From Bacillus sp. N1-1 (GTDB lineage Bacteria; Bacillota; Bacilli; Bacillales; Guptibacillaceae), in NCBI RefSeq assembly GCF_009818105.1, contig NZ_CP046564.1, positions 2,604,001-2,668,000 on the forward strand: a stretch of 64,000 nucleotides of DNA. Reading direction: 5' to 3'. Positions 55,023-64,000 of the stretch are shown piece after piece. The notes below the pieces were generated by a model that saw only the letters and a list, made by a program, of their open reading frames with translations, ran no database searches and was not told the origin of the DNA. How positions within the stretch are numbered: position 1 is the stretch's first letter; the number at the start of each line of letters is the position of its first letter. Position numbers and translations under genes: made by a program.

Positions 55023-56567
55023 CTACTTGACAGGGGTAAGACCATCTTTCTTCGCTTTTACTTTCTTTTCCGTAGTTTTCTGCTTTCTAGGAACTTCTTC
55101 ATTAAAGGATTTAAGCATTCCCCAACACGTAAATAGAAGAATAATAGTTAGTGGAAAGGCACTCACAATAATCGCAGTTTGCATGCTCTCAAGGCCACCT
55201 GTCACCATTAAAACCACTGCAGAGGCAGATAAGATGAAGCCCCAGCTGAATTTCACGAAATTTGGAGGGTTTAAGCTTCCATTCGTCGTTTGCATACCTA
55301 AAACAAAGGTTGCGGAATCAGCAGAGGTGATAAAGAAGGTAGAGATTAACAATAGCGTTACTACGGTTAAAATGCTACCTAACGGAAGTTGCTCATATAA
55401 ATAAAATAAACCGGTCTCAAGACTTTGACCTGCTATATCCGTTCCTTGTGTAAAGTCAAAGAAAATACCAGAGCCACCGAATATACCAAACCAAAATGCA
55501 CAAACAACCGTAGGTACAACCGTAACAGCGATCATAAACTCTCTAATCGTACGTCCTTTTGAAACCCTAGCGATAAACGTTCCTACAAACGGTGACCAGG
55601 CAATCCACCATGCCCAGTAAAAGATCGTCCAGTTCTGAATCCATGATTCATTGTCCGCGTTCATCGGTGCTAATCTCATTCCCATCGCAAATATGTTTTG
55701 TACATATTCACCAAACGTGGTCACAAAAAGATCTAACACAAATTTAGTTGGACCTAGAATGACGAAAAGAATCAGAAGTACTACAGCAAGAGCCATATTG
55801 GCATTACTTAAATATTTGATTCCTTTTTTAATGCCTGTCCCAGCTGAAATTGTAAAGAGAACGGTAATAATAGCGATAATAATCAATTGTACTGTAAAGT
55901 TATTCGGGATATTAGTTAAGTAGCTCAACCCTCCATTGATTTGTTGAGCACCTAGTCCTAACGAAGCGGCTACACCAAATATTGTTGCAAAAACGGCTAC
56001 GACATCAACCGTAATCCCGATCGGGCCTTTCACTTTATCCCCTATAAGCGGATAAAGAGTGGCACTCATTAATCCAGGCGCCCCTTTACGAAATTTGTAA
56101 TACGCTAATGCTAAAGCAATCGTGGCGTAAATGGCCCATGCATGGAATCCCCAATGTAAATATGTATAACGAAGGGCAAGGTGTGCGGATTCAACCGTTC
56201 CTCCTTCACCATATGGCGGGGTAGAAAAGTGGGACATCGGTTCTGATACTCCAAAGAACAATAGCCCTATTCCCATCCCGGCGCTAAAGAGCATGGCAAA
56301 CCAGGTGAGCCTACTGTATTCAGGCTTATCTGTATCCTTTCCTAACTTGATATGCCCGAACCTGCTAAAAATTAAATAAATAGCAAATACTAAAAAGAAT
56401 GTTGCAGCAAGCTGATAAAACCATCCAAACTGATCCAAAAAGAAATTTTGAGATACCGTCATAACCTGGTCTAGATTGCCAGGAGAGATCACACCCCAAC
56501 TGACAAAAGCAATTGCAATTGCAATGCCTATCCAAAAAACTTTTGTAACTTTGTGCATTCTGTCCAC
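55023..56567 (-). CDS. BCCT-family glycine betaine/choline-type transporter
   Basis: A 514-residue, 12-helix secondary transporter for osmoprotectants, similar in length to Bacillus OpuD. Motifs seen: GMGIGLLFFGVSEPMSHF, then WGFHAWAIYA, and FYWAWWIAWSPFVGTFIAR in the signature helix region. The last codons (KDGLTPVK) run into the IS terminal repeat, and the stop TAG is part of AAGTAGACA. A candidate sigma-B promoter lies upstream. Confidence 0.9.
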   Translation of the reverse strand: MDRMHKVTKVFWIGIAIAIAFVSWGVISPGNLDQVMTVSQNFFLDQFGWFYQLAATFFLVFAIYLIFSRFGHIKLGKDTDKPEYSRLTWFAMLFSAGMGIGLLFFGVSEPMSHFSTPPYGEGGTVESAHLALRYTYLHWGFHAWAIYATIALALAYYKFRKGAPGLMSATLYPLIGDKVKGPIGITVDVVAVFATIFGVAASLGLGAQQINGGLSYLTNIPNNFTVQLIIIAIITVLFTISAGTGIKKGIKYLSNANMALAVVLLILFVILGPTKFVLDLFVTTFGEYVQNIFAMGMRLAPMNADNESWIQNWTIFYWAWWIAWSPFVGTFIARVSKGRTIREFMIAVTVVPTVVCAFWFGIFGGSGIFFDFTQGTDIAGQSLETGLFYLYEQLPLGSILTVVTLLLISTFFITSADSATFVLGMQTTNGSLNPPNFVKFSWGFILSASAVVLMVTGGLESMQTAIIVSAFPLTIILLFTCWGMLKSFNEEVPRKQKTTEKKVKAKKDGLTPVK

Positions 56568-56678
56568 TCCTATTATTATTTATGTGGATCTAAAAATATT
56601 TCAAAATAATAACCACATGTTCTTAATAATAAGCATAACCAAGAATGTTTTCAAATTTTTATAAGAATTTAGTATAAT

Positions 56679-56704
56679 ATACCCCTTTCGCATTTACTAC
56701 AAAC
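56679..56704 (-). promoter_or_regulatory. Candidate sigma-B promoter of the BCCT gene
   Basis: Minus strand GTTTGT (56699-56704), 14-base spacer, GGGTAT (56679-56684). The -10 is perfect; the -35 has two mismatches from GTTTAA. Stress control of an osmoprotectant importer would make sense. Confidence 0.45.
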
Positions 56705-56778
56705 AACTGTGTTCTTTCCACATATATTGCATTCTCATACTAATAATAACCAATATCCTTCATTATTTTTTTCTCTAT

Positions 56779-56808
56779 AAAAAGCAGAGGCAATCGCCTC
56801 TGCTTTTT
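56779..56808 (-). terminator. Terminator of the ECF sigma/anti-sigma operon
   Basis: A 13-bp stem (56779-56791 with 56796-56808), loop AATC-like, T-tract after it on the minus strand. Confidence 0.8.
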
Positions 56809-56813
56809 GGAAT

Positions 56814-57575
56814 CTATAAACCTGAACTTAATACAACTTTTCCTTTAGGTGTTTCACTTTTACTATCCGGCTCGAGTGTGATCGCCACAGCATCCCAGTC
56901 GTGATCTCCCTCATATTCAACCTGGTAAGCTACTTCACCTTTACCTTCTTGATTTGGGGTAAAGAAACCGGCTCGATAAGGCTTGTCACCTTCAAGCAAC
57001 CAAACCTGGTACACTTGATCACCTTCTGTTTTTGCCACGTCGTTAACCTCAACCACTAAATTCATTTTTCCATCTTCATTCATTAGAGCAGCAGATCCTG
57101 CCGATGCTTCTGCTTCAGAAGGCTGTAATTGAACCGCTTTGATCAAAGAGGAGATTTCTTCTGGCTGTGTGGTCTCATCTTCACCTTCATTTACGAATGT
57201 ATAAATATTTCCTGCTAAAGAAAGAAATAGAGCTGCTGCTAAAGCTGGGGCTGCCCACTTTTTTTGTTTTGACTTTCTCTCTGTTTGAAGATTGGTTACG
57301 TTATTTTTTTGTTCAACTGAACGACTTTCATTTGCAATATCATTTGATTCAACCGTATCACTTTCAAAAACGCTTGCCAGAACGCGTTCTTTCATTCCGG
57401 CAGGCGGCTCTTCCGGGATGGAGAGATAAGGAAGGTCACCTGTCAATTCTTCCAGCTCCTTTAGCTCCTCTCTGCACTCTTCACATGATAAGAGATGAGT
57501 TTCGAACCGCTCTCTTTCTTCGTTTGATAAGGTTCCATTAAAATAGTCGAGCAGTTGTTCACAATTTGCTTTCAT
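56814..57575 (-). CDS. Anti-sigma factor with zinc-finger (RskA-type)
   Basis: A 253-residue membrane anti-sigma factor. The N-terminal zinc anti-sigma domain has HLLSCEECREEL (HxxxCxxC). One helix (~residues 105-125, KWAAPALAAALFLSLAGNIY) is followed by an extracytoplasmic RskA-type domain with YQVWLLEGDKPYRAG and a C-terminal AITLEPDSKSETPKG. It overlaps the sigma gene by 17 bases. AAAGGAGG precedes the ATG. The signal is unknown. Confidence 0.88.
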   Translation of the reverse strand: MKANCEQLLDYFNGTLSNEERERFETHLLSCEECREELKELEELTGDLPYLSIPEEPPAGMKERVLASVFESDTVESNDIANESRSVEQKNNVTNLQTERKSKQKKWAAPALAAALFLSLAGNIYTFVNEGEDETTQPEEISSLIKAVQLQPSEAEASAGSAALMNEDGKMNLVVEVNDVAKTEGDQVYQVWLLEGDKPYRAGFFTPNQEGKGEVAYQVEYEGDHDWDAVAITLEPDSKSETPKGKVVLSSGL

Positions 57576-58131
57576 CTGAGACCCCTCCTTTCTCACCGAG
57601 ACTGGTTTTTAAATGTTTTAACGCTAGCCGAATTCGGCCTTTCACAGTACCCAGCGGGAGGTCGAACTCTTCCGAAATTCTTTTATGGGTCATGCCTTTA
57701 AAATAAAACATCTCAATTATTTTCTTCTGATCACCTTTTAGTTTTGAAACGGCTGTGCGAAGTATCTGACCTCTTTCTTTCCACTCAACCTGGTCCTCCA
57801 CTGATGCTTCATCGCTATGCAATGCATCACGTTCGTCTAATTCAAAGTTGGGCTCTTTCGACTGCTTACGTAAGAGATCAATAGCTGTATGTCTCGTCAT
57901 GGTAAGTAGCCATGACGAAAACTTTCCTTTCTCTTCACTATATTGAGCCTTTCCTTTCCATAGCTTAATAAATACTTCTTGCATCACTTCTTCAGCAAGT
58001 CCTCCATCTTTTACAATTCGGTATGAGAAAGAATATAAAAGTTTTTCATATCGATCGTAAAGAGACGAGAGAGCTTTTTTATCCTTTGCCTGAACCTGAT
58101 TATACAGCTCGGCATCGTTAAGTTCTCTCAT
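57559..58131 (-). CDS. ECF-type RNA polymerase sigma factor
   Basis: A 190-residue ECF sigma factor with region 2 (LAEEVMQEVFIKLWKG, RHTAIDLLRKQ) and region 4 (GMTHKRISEEFDLPLGTVKGRI). The anti-sigma gene follows and overlaps by 17 bases, so the pair is cotranscribed. RskA-type pairs resemble SigK/RskA or Bacillus SigV-like systems; the exact regulon is unknown. Confidence 0.9.
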   Translation of the reverse strand: MRELNDAELYNQVQAKDKKALSSLYDRYEKLLYSFSYRIVKDGGLAEEVMQEVFIKLWKGKAQYSEEKGKFSSWLLTMTRHTAIDLLRKQSKEPNFELDERDALHSDEASVEDQVEWKERGQILRTAVSKLKGDQKKIIEMFYFKGMTHKRISEEFDLPLGTVKGRIRLALKHLKTSLGEKGGVSDESKL

Positions 58132-58304
58132 ATCATTCTCCTTTTCATTAAAACTAACGCTAGCCTGAAGAGGCAGAAAAGCTTATGTATAGCTAACGTT
58201 ACTTAGTCTACTTTAGATGTGTTCTTCCTGAAAAAATTTCTTAGAACCGCATGAGACCGCTTGTTAAATCAACAAAAAAACGGTTAGACTGTCTCCTTTA
58301 AAAA

Positions 58305-58324
58305 AGCCTTCCTATGGAAGGCTC
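58305..58324 (-). terminator. Terminator of the HPr-like gene
   Basis: AGCCTTCC / GGAAGGCT hairpin with T6 on the minus strand; the stem includes the stop codon of the gene. Confidence 0.8.
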
Positions 58325-58568
58325 ACGCTTCTTCAAATAACCCAAGTGAAAGGAATGCAGCGTTAACGGCTGATGAATGACCACCTTTAACATCCAATTC
58401 GAGCGTCTGATCAGGTTGTAAAGAAAGCGCTAGGACACCAAGAAGACTTTTGGCATCAACTACCCAATGTTCTTTTTTCAATAAGATCGTTTCCTCAAAA
58501 CGGCTTGCAGTATTCACAAGTTGACTGGCAGTTTCAGCAAAAACTGGTTTTAACACTTTTAACTTCAT
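58323..58568 (-). CDS. HPr-like protein lacking the active-site histidine
   Basis: An 81-residue HPr-fold protein. The region equivalent to LHARPAT of HPr reads VFAETAS, so the PEP-phosphorylated histidine is replaced by phenylalanine. The region around regulatory Ser46 is kept as DAKSLLGVLALS. It may act like Crh, as a regulatory partner without transport function, or have a different role. GGGAGGAG precedes the ATG. Confidence 0.8.
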   Translation of the reverse strand: MKLKVLKPVFAETASQLVNTASRFEETILLKKEHWVVDAKSLLGVLALSLQPDQTLELDVKGGHSSAVNAAFLSLGLFEEA

Positions 58569-58759
58569 CTCCGCTCTCCTCCCATTTACTCGTAATTCTT
58601 TATCTAATTCGAATTATAACATAACTGTCTGTGTCCATAATCTTTATAGCTTTTTTAGAGTGCTATTTCGTGATCAATCTACCTGCTTTTTCATCTACGA
58701 AACTTTTCACTTGAAGCTTGTTCCTGTATGATAGGAATGATTAGATAAAAAAGAGGTGA

Positions 58760-59521
<762 letters not shown>

Positions 59522-59529
59522 TTATGTAG

Positions 59530-59556
59530 AAAGACAGCGGACGTTCCGCTGTCTTT
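59530..59556 (+). terminator. Terminator of fabL
   Basis: A 12-bp stem (59530-59541 with 59545-59556), followed by TTTTT. Confidence 0.85.
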
Positions 59557-59604
59557 TTACTATTATGTACATTCGCTATATAGCTACATTTTTACGAGTA
59601 CCAG

Positions 59605-60519
59605 TTACATAAAATCGAAAAAGTAACGAATCACATGAAAGAAAACAGGCGAAGTATAGGCAAGGCTGTCTACCCTACTCAAATAACTCTCGTCTAAAGC
59701 TTTCGACTTTTTGCTATCTCCAAGTAACAGGTCGCGTTTCAAAACTGAGATGGTTAAACTTCCAAGAAAACCAGCAACGCTAATTAAAATCCCTGAGAAA
59801 ACACCAAACAAGGAATCAAATGGTGTTAAATATGGAAATAGTGTATAAGCAAACGCAGTTGTTGCTATTAATGAACAGAAAAAACCTTCTAACGTGATGT
59901 AAGGATTTGAAGAAGGTACAACTTTCCTCTTTCCTGCATATAGCGATACGACATAATGAACCACATCATTTACTTGAGTTAAAAGAACTAGGAACAAAAC
60001 AAGGTTTGCACCATAATCAGGAGAAGCAATCTGAAAATAAGCTAGATGACTTAAACCAAAAACCATCAGCATTAAGCCCCATTGCGTCGAACTTACTGAT
60101 CTCAAAAATCCGAGCGTACCCTTCCCAACAATACGAGGCAGTGGAAGTAATAAGAAAACGTATACGGGAATAAAAACGATGAACATGCCATACCAATCGA
60201 TGAATATCCAGTAGAATTGGATAGGCACCGCCACATATGACCATAAAAAAATTCTTCGATCAGCTTTTCTTGTTTTCATCAGGGAGAAGTATTCTTTCAG
60301 CGCAAAGAAACTTAGAACCATTAACGAAAACAGAGAAACGATTGGATTAAATAATGTGGCCAAACAAAAGACTCCATACATCCCCCACCATGTTTTCACT
60401 TTTATTATAAGCCCCGTAAAATCCTTATTAGGTTGCTTTTTTCTCACAATAACAAAAATCGTCTGTGCAGATAGTAAAGCAAATAATATAACGGTCAGTG
60501 TCCATACTGTACTTTCCAG
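59605..60519 (-). CDS. CdsA-family phosphatidate cytidylyltransferase-like protein
   Basis: Integral membrane protein of the CDP-diglyceride synthase family, about eight helices. Markers: ALKEYFSLMKTRKADRRI near the N-terminus, QVNDVVHYVVS in the middle and the C-terminal SVLKRDLLLGDSKKSKALD, which parallels the CdsA signature (S-x-x-KR-x-x-K-D). The frame is open to a CTG at 60519 preceded by AAGGAGG at 7 bases. Starting there adds a membrane helix (ESTVWTLTVILFALLSAQTI). The first standard start (GTG 60447) has no ribosome binding site and lies inside that helix. The substrate may differ from CdsA. Confidence 0.8.
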   Translation of the reverse strand: MESTVWTLTVILFALLSAQTIFVIVRKKQPNKDFTGLIIKVKTWWGMYGVFCLATLFNPIVSLFSLMVLSFFALKEYFSLMKTRKADRRIFLWSYVAVPIQFYWIFIDWYGMFIVFIPVYVFLLLPLPRIVGKGTLGFLRSVSSTQWGLMLMVFGLSHLAYFQIASPDYGANLVLFLVLLTQVNDVVHYVVSLYAGKRKVVPSSNPYITLEGFFCSLIATTAFAYTLFPYLTPFDSLFGVFSGILISVAGFLGSLTISVLKRDLLLGDSKKSKALDESYLSRVDSLAYTSPVFFHVIRYFFDFM

Positions 60520-60592
60520 AAAGGCACCTCCTTACCATGATTGAAATGTTATGTATAATGAAGGAAAACGTCAAAATAATGAGGAGTCGATT

Positions 60593-61144
60593 ATGACTCA
60601 AAAAGTATACATTTTACTTTCTGATACAGGAACTCTCTTTACAAAATCGATCAAAAAATATACCAAAGCTCCATATAATCATGCCTCTCTTGCATTCGAT
60701 GATCAATTGCATGATATGTATAGCTTTGGAAGAAAAAAACCGAGTAACCCTCTAAACGGTGGATTTGTAAAGGAAAATGTCCTCACAGGAACATACCGCC
60801 GATACCCAAACACAACATGTGTGATCTACGAATTAAATGTTTCCGAACGTGATGTGATTAAAATGAAGCGGTTACTAACAATCTTCATTAAAAATAAACA
60901 ACGGTTTCTTTACAACATTCTTGGTGTTCTCGGTGTCTCAATGAATGAACCTATTGAGTTTAGTAATTCTTACTTCTGTTCGCAGTTCGTAGCTGAAGTC
61001 CTTCATCGTTCAGGCATTGAACTTTGGGATAAGCTTCCAGCACTTGTTACACCTGACGATTTTCGAAAATGCGAACGACTCTCCCTCATTTACGAAGGAA
61101 AACTATTTGATTATGAACCTATTAAAAAGCAATTATTGAAGTAA
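60593..61144 (+). CDS. YiiX/NlpC-P60-like permuted papain-fold hydrolase
   Basis: A 183-residue protein with a permuted NlpC/P60 pattern: the histidine in YNHASLAFD and the cysteine in FSNSYFCSQFVAEVLHRSG. Relatives (YiiX, YycO) are putative amidases or thioesterases acting on lipids or peptides. The ATG at 60593 has GAGGAG 7 bases upstream. It is divergent from the CdsA-like gene. Its substrate is unknown. Confidence 0.78.
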   Translation: MTQKVYILLSDTGTLFTKSIKKYTKAPYNHASLAFDDQLHDMYSFGRKKPSNPLNGGFVKENVLTGTYRRYPNTTCVIYELNVSERDVIKMKRLLTIFIKNKQRFLYNILGVLGVSMNEPIEFSNSYFCSQFVAEVLHRSGIELWDKLPALVTPDDFRKCERLSLIYEGKLFDYEPIKKQLLK

Positions 61145-61200
61145 TCTCATTCTTATCACTTTCCTTATATGGGTGATTTTTACACAAACACTTATTAATA

Positions 61201-61227
61201 AGGACAGATTCGGTTAGAATCTGTCCT
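61201..61227. terminator. Terminator between the hydrolase gene and ppaC
   Basis: An 11-bp perfect stem (61201-61211 with 61217-61227) in the gap between convergent genes. Confidence 0.75.
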
Positions 61228-61242
61228 CGTTTGGAACGTATA

Positions 61243-62172
61243 TTACGATGTGAACGTTTCTGTTAAAACAGGTACAATTTGTTTTTTACGAGAAACAACA
61301 CCTTCAAGTACTGCCAGGTTTTCGATTAACGTTACGTTAAACGCCTTTTCTACTTGTCCAGCTTGCTTTCCTAATGCAAGCGCTGTGGAGTTGTTTGTCA
61401 AAATGTCCGTTACTACAAGAAGGAATAGATCGAGGTCTTTTGCTTCAATCGTTCTTCTCATCTCTTCTTCGACCACGTCCTGACGTGCAAGGACATCGAG
61501 AGTATCAACAACGTTTACCTGAGCTACTTCAACCTTAGCAGTTCCCATTCCAAATTCTTTTGCATCGAGTGAAATGAGTTCTGCTGGCGTTTTGCTGCTC
61601 ATATCTGCCCCAGCTTTAAGCATTTCAAGACCGTAAGTTTCTGCATCAACGCCTGCAATTCCTGCCAGCTCACGAGCTGCAGCGATATCTTCCTCCGTAC
61701 ATGTTGGTGATTTAAAAAGAAGAGAGTCAGAGATAATCGCAGAAAGCATCAGGCCCGCTATATTTTTATCAATCTGAATGTTGTTTTCTTTATATAGCTT
61801 GTTAAGAATTGTCGCCGTACAACCAACCGGTTCTGCGCGATAATAAACAGGATCAGCTGTCTCAAAGTTTGCGATGCGGTGATGATCAACTACTTCTAAA
61901 ATTCGTACGCTTTCGATGTCTTCAGCACTTTGTTGACGTTCATTATGGTCAACAAGAATAACCGCACTCGCTTCGTTAGAAACCGTTTGAACCATACGAG
62001 GAGCTTCAACATTGAATTGATCTAATGCATACTGTGTTTCACCATTAACTGCACCAAGACGGACAGGCTCTACATCCATACCTAGTTTACTTTTTAAGTC
62101 TGCATAAACAAGTGCAGAAGTGATCGTATCTGTGTCAGGATTTTTATGTCCAAAAATCAATACTTTTTCCAT
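61243..62172 (-). CDS. ppaC: Manganese-dependent inorganic pyrophosphatase
   Basis: Family II pyrophosphatase of 309 residues, hydrolysing PPi to phosphate. DHH motifs: [10 protein letters not shown] at residues 8-17 and VDHHRIANF in the middle, with a DHNERQ segment. The C-terminal SRKKQIVP is the DHHA2 substrate loop. AAAAGGAG precedes the ATG. Confidence 0.96.
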   Translation of the reverse strand: MEKVLIFGHKNPDTDTITSALVYADLKSKLGMDVEPVRLGAVNGETQYALDQFNVEAPRMVQTVSNEASAVILVDHNERQQSAEDIESVRILEVVDHHRIANFETADPVYYRAEPVGCTATILNKLYKENNIQIDKNIAGLMLSAIISDSLLFKSPTCTEEDIAAARELAGIAGVDAETYGLEMLKAGADMSSKTPAELISLDAKEFGMGTAKVEVAQVNVVDTLDVLARQDVVEEEMRRTIEAKDLDLFLLVVTDILTNNSTALALGKQAGQVEKAFNVTLIENLAVLEGVVSRKKQIVPVLTETFTS

Positions 62173-62281
62173 TGTTCGACTCCTTTTGAATGAAAAGATT
62201 TATGTACTCAATACATATTGTAAAGATCTCTTCCTATAAACTCAATATTATTTCATATTATTCTAACAAGAAAAGTAAGGA

Positions 62282-62309
62282 AACGGATTCCCACATAGGA
62301 GAATCCGTT
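62282..62309 (-). terminator. Terminator of the SDR-like gene
   Basis: A 9-bp stem (62282-62290 with 62301-62309) just past the stop, with a T-rich tract on the minus strand. Confidence 0.65.
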
Positions 62310-62315
62310 CTTACC

Positions 62316-62963
62316 TTATAAAGAATCAATCGCTTTACTAATCTCATCTTCTCCTGAAATGAGATCAAACGAGCGACGAATCGTATTCTCTTTTGTTAGT
62401 GATGTAACAACAACTTTAGCTACATCTTCACGTGAGATTGACCCGCTACCGAGGTTTTCAGCGATTGATACCTTCCCTCTTCCGGGTTCATTTAAAAGTC
62501 CACCTGGGCGAACAATTGTATAGTCTAATTTACTCACTTCTAACAATTTGTCCGCGTAATGTTTGGCTGCATAGTACGGCAGGAGTGACTCATGCCAATT
62601 TTCTCGATTGTGCGCCTGAAGGGCACTAATCATAACATACCGTTTAACACCTAGCTTTTCAGCAGCTTCTATCGTTTTTCCAGCTCCATCTAAATCCACT
62701 AATAGCGTTTTATCGGATCCCGTACTCCCACCTGAACCTGCGGCGAAAATAACCGCGTCACTTCCTTTCATAGCTTCAGAAATAACTTCAACCGAGTCTT
62801 CAAGACTGGCCACTTCAGATTCAATTCCCCTGCTAGCTAATTCATCTGCCTGCTCTTGTTTTCGAACCATTGCTTTTAAGGAATGGTCTTTGTTGCTATG
62901 AAGAAGATTAACAATGTTTTGGCCAACTTGGCCGTTTGCTCCAATAACGAGTACATTCATCAT
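62316..62963 (-). CDS. NAD(P)-binding atypical SDR (YhfK/YwnB-like)
   Basis: A 215-residue Rossmann-fold protein: IGANGQVGQNIV at the N-terminus, VIFAAGSGGSTGSDKT, a YAAKHYADKLLE segment, and YTIVRPGGLLNEPG. These are typical of small NAD(P)H-binding redox or stress proteins of Bacillus (YhfK, YwnB). The substrate is unknown. AAGGAG precedes two adjacent ATGs. Confidence 0.82.
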   Translation of the reverse strand: MMNVLVIGANGQVGQNIVNLLHSNKDHSLKAMVRKQEQADELASRGIESEVASLEDSVEVISEAMKGSDAVIFAAGSGGSTGSDKTLLVDLDGAGKTIEAAEKLGVKRYVMISALQAHNRENWHESLLPYYAAKHYADKLLEVSKLDYTIVRPGGLLNEPGRGKVSIAENLGSGSISREDVAKVVVTSLTKENTIRRSFDLISGEDEISKAIDSL

Positions 62964-63021
62964 AAAACGCTCCTTTCAAACAATCTATGCCCATTATTTC
63001 AAACCCTTTTTACTATCGCAA

Positions 63022-64000
63022 CTAACCAGCTTGCTTCTTCAACAGTGATGACACGTTACGACGATCTCTTGTCATAGAAAAAACCGCTGACGCTAGTCCT
63101 AGTAGTATAAACACCCCTCCAACAGTTGCGTTCATTTCCACTGTGTACTGTTCAATAGCATAGGCACCAACAGAAGATCCGAGGGCAATACCAAGATGAA
63201 GAGCCGAATTATTTAAACTTTGTTGAATATCAGATGATTCAGGTGCCAATTCGATTAAGTAGCTTTGTTGAGCCGGTGTAATTCCCCAGCTTAGCATACT
63301 CCAAATCACCATAATAATAAGAAAGAGTGAGAAAGAGAACGTGGTATAAGGGATGATAAACATCGCCACAGCAAAAACCATAATTGATATTAGAATGGTT
63401 GGCCTTGTACCAAAGCGATCGGAAGCAACTCCCCCTAATCCTCCTCCAGCAACAGCCGCTATCCCAAAGATCAGATAAACAATACTTACCCAACTTCCCG
63501 ATAATCCAAGCGTTGTTTTTAAAAACGGGGTGAGGTAGCCATAAAGCGTTAAATGACCTGTTAGAAACAGAAAAGATGTTAATTGAGCAGTTAAAATACG
63601 TTTATCCTTGAGTGTTTTGATTTGCTTACGAATTGGAATGGCTGGTTTTGGCTGAATTTTTTCCATAAACAAAGCAACCCCGGCCATTGCTAATACAGTA
63701 AGACCAATAATCAGAACAAACGGAGCCTTCCACCCAAAAGCATTTCCTAGCATTAAGCCAATCGGGACGCCTAAAACAAGTGATGCACTGATTCCCATAA
63801 AAACAACACCGATTGCTCTTGCGCGATATTCCTGTTTGACGATGTTTGATGCCATAGTAACGCACAAAACAACTAAAAGAGACCCACTTGCTGCAGAAAT
63901 GATCCTTGCTGCCATTAACACTGAAAATGTTGTACTTAGTACAGCGATGAAATTACCTACAAGAAAAATAACAAGCGATAAGAGCGTCAGTTTTTTTCGT
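63022..64000 (-). CDS. MFS transporter, partial (5' end outside the window)
   Basis: At least 325 codons of a 12-helix major facilitator, with the frame open to the window edge. Helices and the linker (RKQIKTLKDKRILT) are typical of AraJ/YdhP-like drug or sugar efflux permeases: AARIISAASGSLL, GAPIGLMLG-like VLGVPIGLMLG, and GGGLGGVASDRFGTRPT after the linker. An internal ATG near 63921 is not the start. The substrate is unknown. Confidence 0.85.
   Translation of the reverse strand, partial: RKKLTLLSLVIFLVGNFIAVLSTTFSVLMAARIISAASGSLLVVLCVTMASNIVKQEYRARAIGVVFMGISASLVLGVPIGLMLGNAFGWKAPFVLIIGLTVLAMAGVALFMEKIQPKPAIPIRKQIKTLKDKRILTAQLTSFLFLTGHLTLYGYLTPFLKTTLGLSGSWVSIVYLIFGIAAVAGGGLGGVASDRFGTRPTILISIMVFAVAMFIIPYTTFSFSLFLIIMVIWSMLSWGITPAQQSYLIELAPESSDIQQSLNNSALHLGIALGSSVGAYAIEQYTVEMNATVGGVFILLGLASAVFSMTRDRRNVSSLLKKQAG

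Larger units (their letters stand above)
53759..55028 (+). mobile_element. IS3-family insertion sequence (IS150-type), apparently complete
   Basis: About 1.27 kb. The ends share AAGTAGACA in inverted orientation (53759-53767 and complement of 55020-55028), with further partial matches inward (A-rich) and outward (CCC-x-TxT). It carries orfA and orfB in overlapping frames. I could not find a matching 3-4 base target duplication at these boundaries. The true ends may lie several bases further out. Confidence 0.85.

Overview
The window is chromosomal DNA from an endospore-forming Firmicute of the Bacillales (Bacillaceae-like). The evidence is complete spoVA and spoIIA-sigF operons, AGGAGG-type ribosome binding sites, many TTG/GTG starts, T-tract terminators, and three classic Bacillus leader riboswitches (FMN, lysine, SAM). 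The left 28 kb keeps the gene order around the Bacillus subtilis rib-lysA-spoVA-spoIIA-fur-yqkF region. From about 28 kb on the content is more accessory. No rRNA, tRNA, CRISPR array or prophage was seen. One complete IS3-type element is present.

Layout. 1-3.5 kb: riboflavin operon (ribD-ribE-ribBA-ribH, leftward) behind an FMN riboswitch. 3.5-5.6 kb: ppiB and lysA, the latter behind a lysine riboswitch. 5.7-10.7 kb: seven-gene spoVA operon (dipicolinic acid transport) with a sigma-G type -10. 10.8-13.7 kb: spoIIAA-spoIIAB-sigF with a sigma-H type promoter, and dacF. 13.7-17.2 kb: nucleoside salvage (deoB-punA-pdp). 17.2-19.7 kb: xerD, yqzK, fur, spoIIM. 19.8-23.4 kb: endoQ-like gene, nudF, mciZ (a 52-codon gene), a nicotinamidase gene and yqkF. 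23.4-27.1 kb: ketone-body/leucine catabolism genes (CoA-transferase A and B, thiolase, HMG-CoA lyase) with two cre-like sites around the divergent start. 27.2-28.2 kb: small membrane ORF, yqkB-like gene, padR-type regulator. 28.5-32.8 kb: a 1429-residue secreted bacillopeptidase F-like protease.

33.4-41.1 kb holds a compact leftward operon: an ABC importer (binding lipoprotein, two permeases, ATPase), a TVP38/TMEM64 membrane protein, a CDP-alcohol phosphatidyltransferase-family protein, a mercuric-reductase-like flavoprotein and an NDH-2/SelD-like flavoprotein. Its first six genes parallel the uncharacterised E. coli ydjXYZ-ynjABCDEF cluster. I regard it as the best candidate here for an undescribed system. 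Next come a cell-wall-anchored tandem-repeat helical protein, a SAM-riboswitch-controlled sulfite-oxidase-family enzyme, three GNAT acetyltransferases, a decayed methyltransferase gene and a LysE-type exporter.

46.6-53.5 kb: 3-hydroxybutyrate dehydrogenase, a four-gene haem-copper oxidase operon with a sigma-B-like promoter, and a FUSC-family protein. 53.7-56.6 kb: an IS3-family element abutting a BCCT osmolyte transporter whose stop codon lies in the IS terminal repeat. 56.8-64 kb: an ECF sigma/anti-sigma pair, an HPr-like protein without the phosphorylatable histidine, fabL, a CdsA-family gene with a probable CTG start, a YiiX-like hydrolase, ppaC, an NAD(P)-binding SDR-like protein and a partial MFS transporter.
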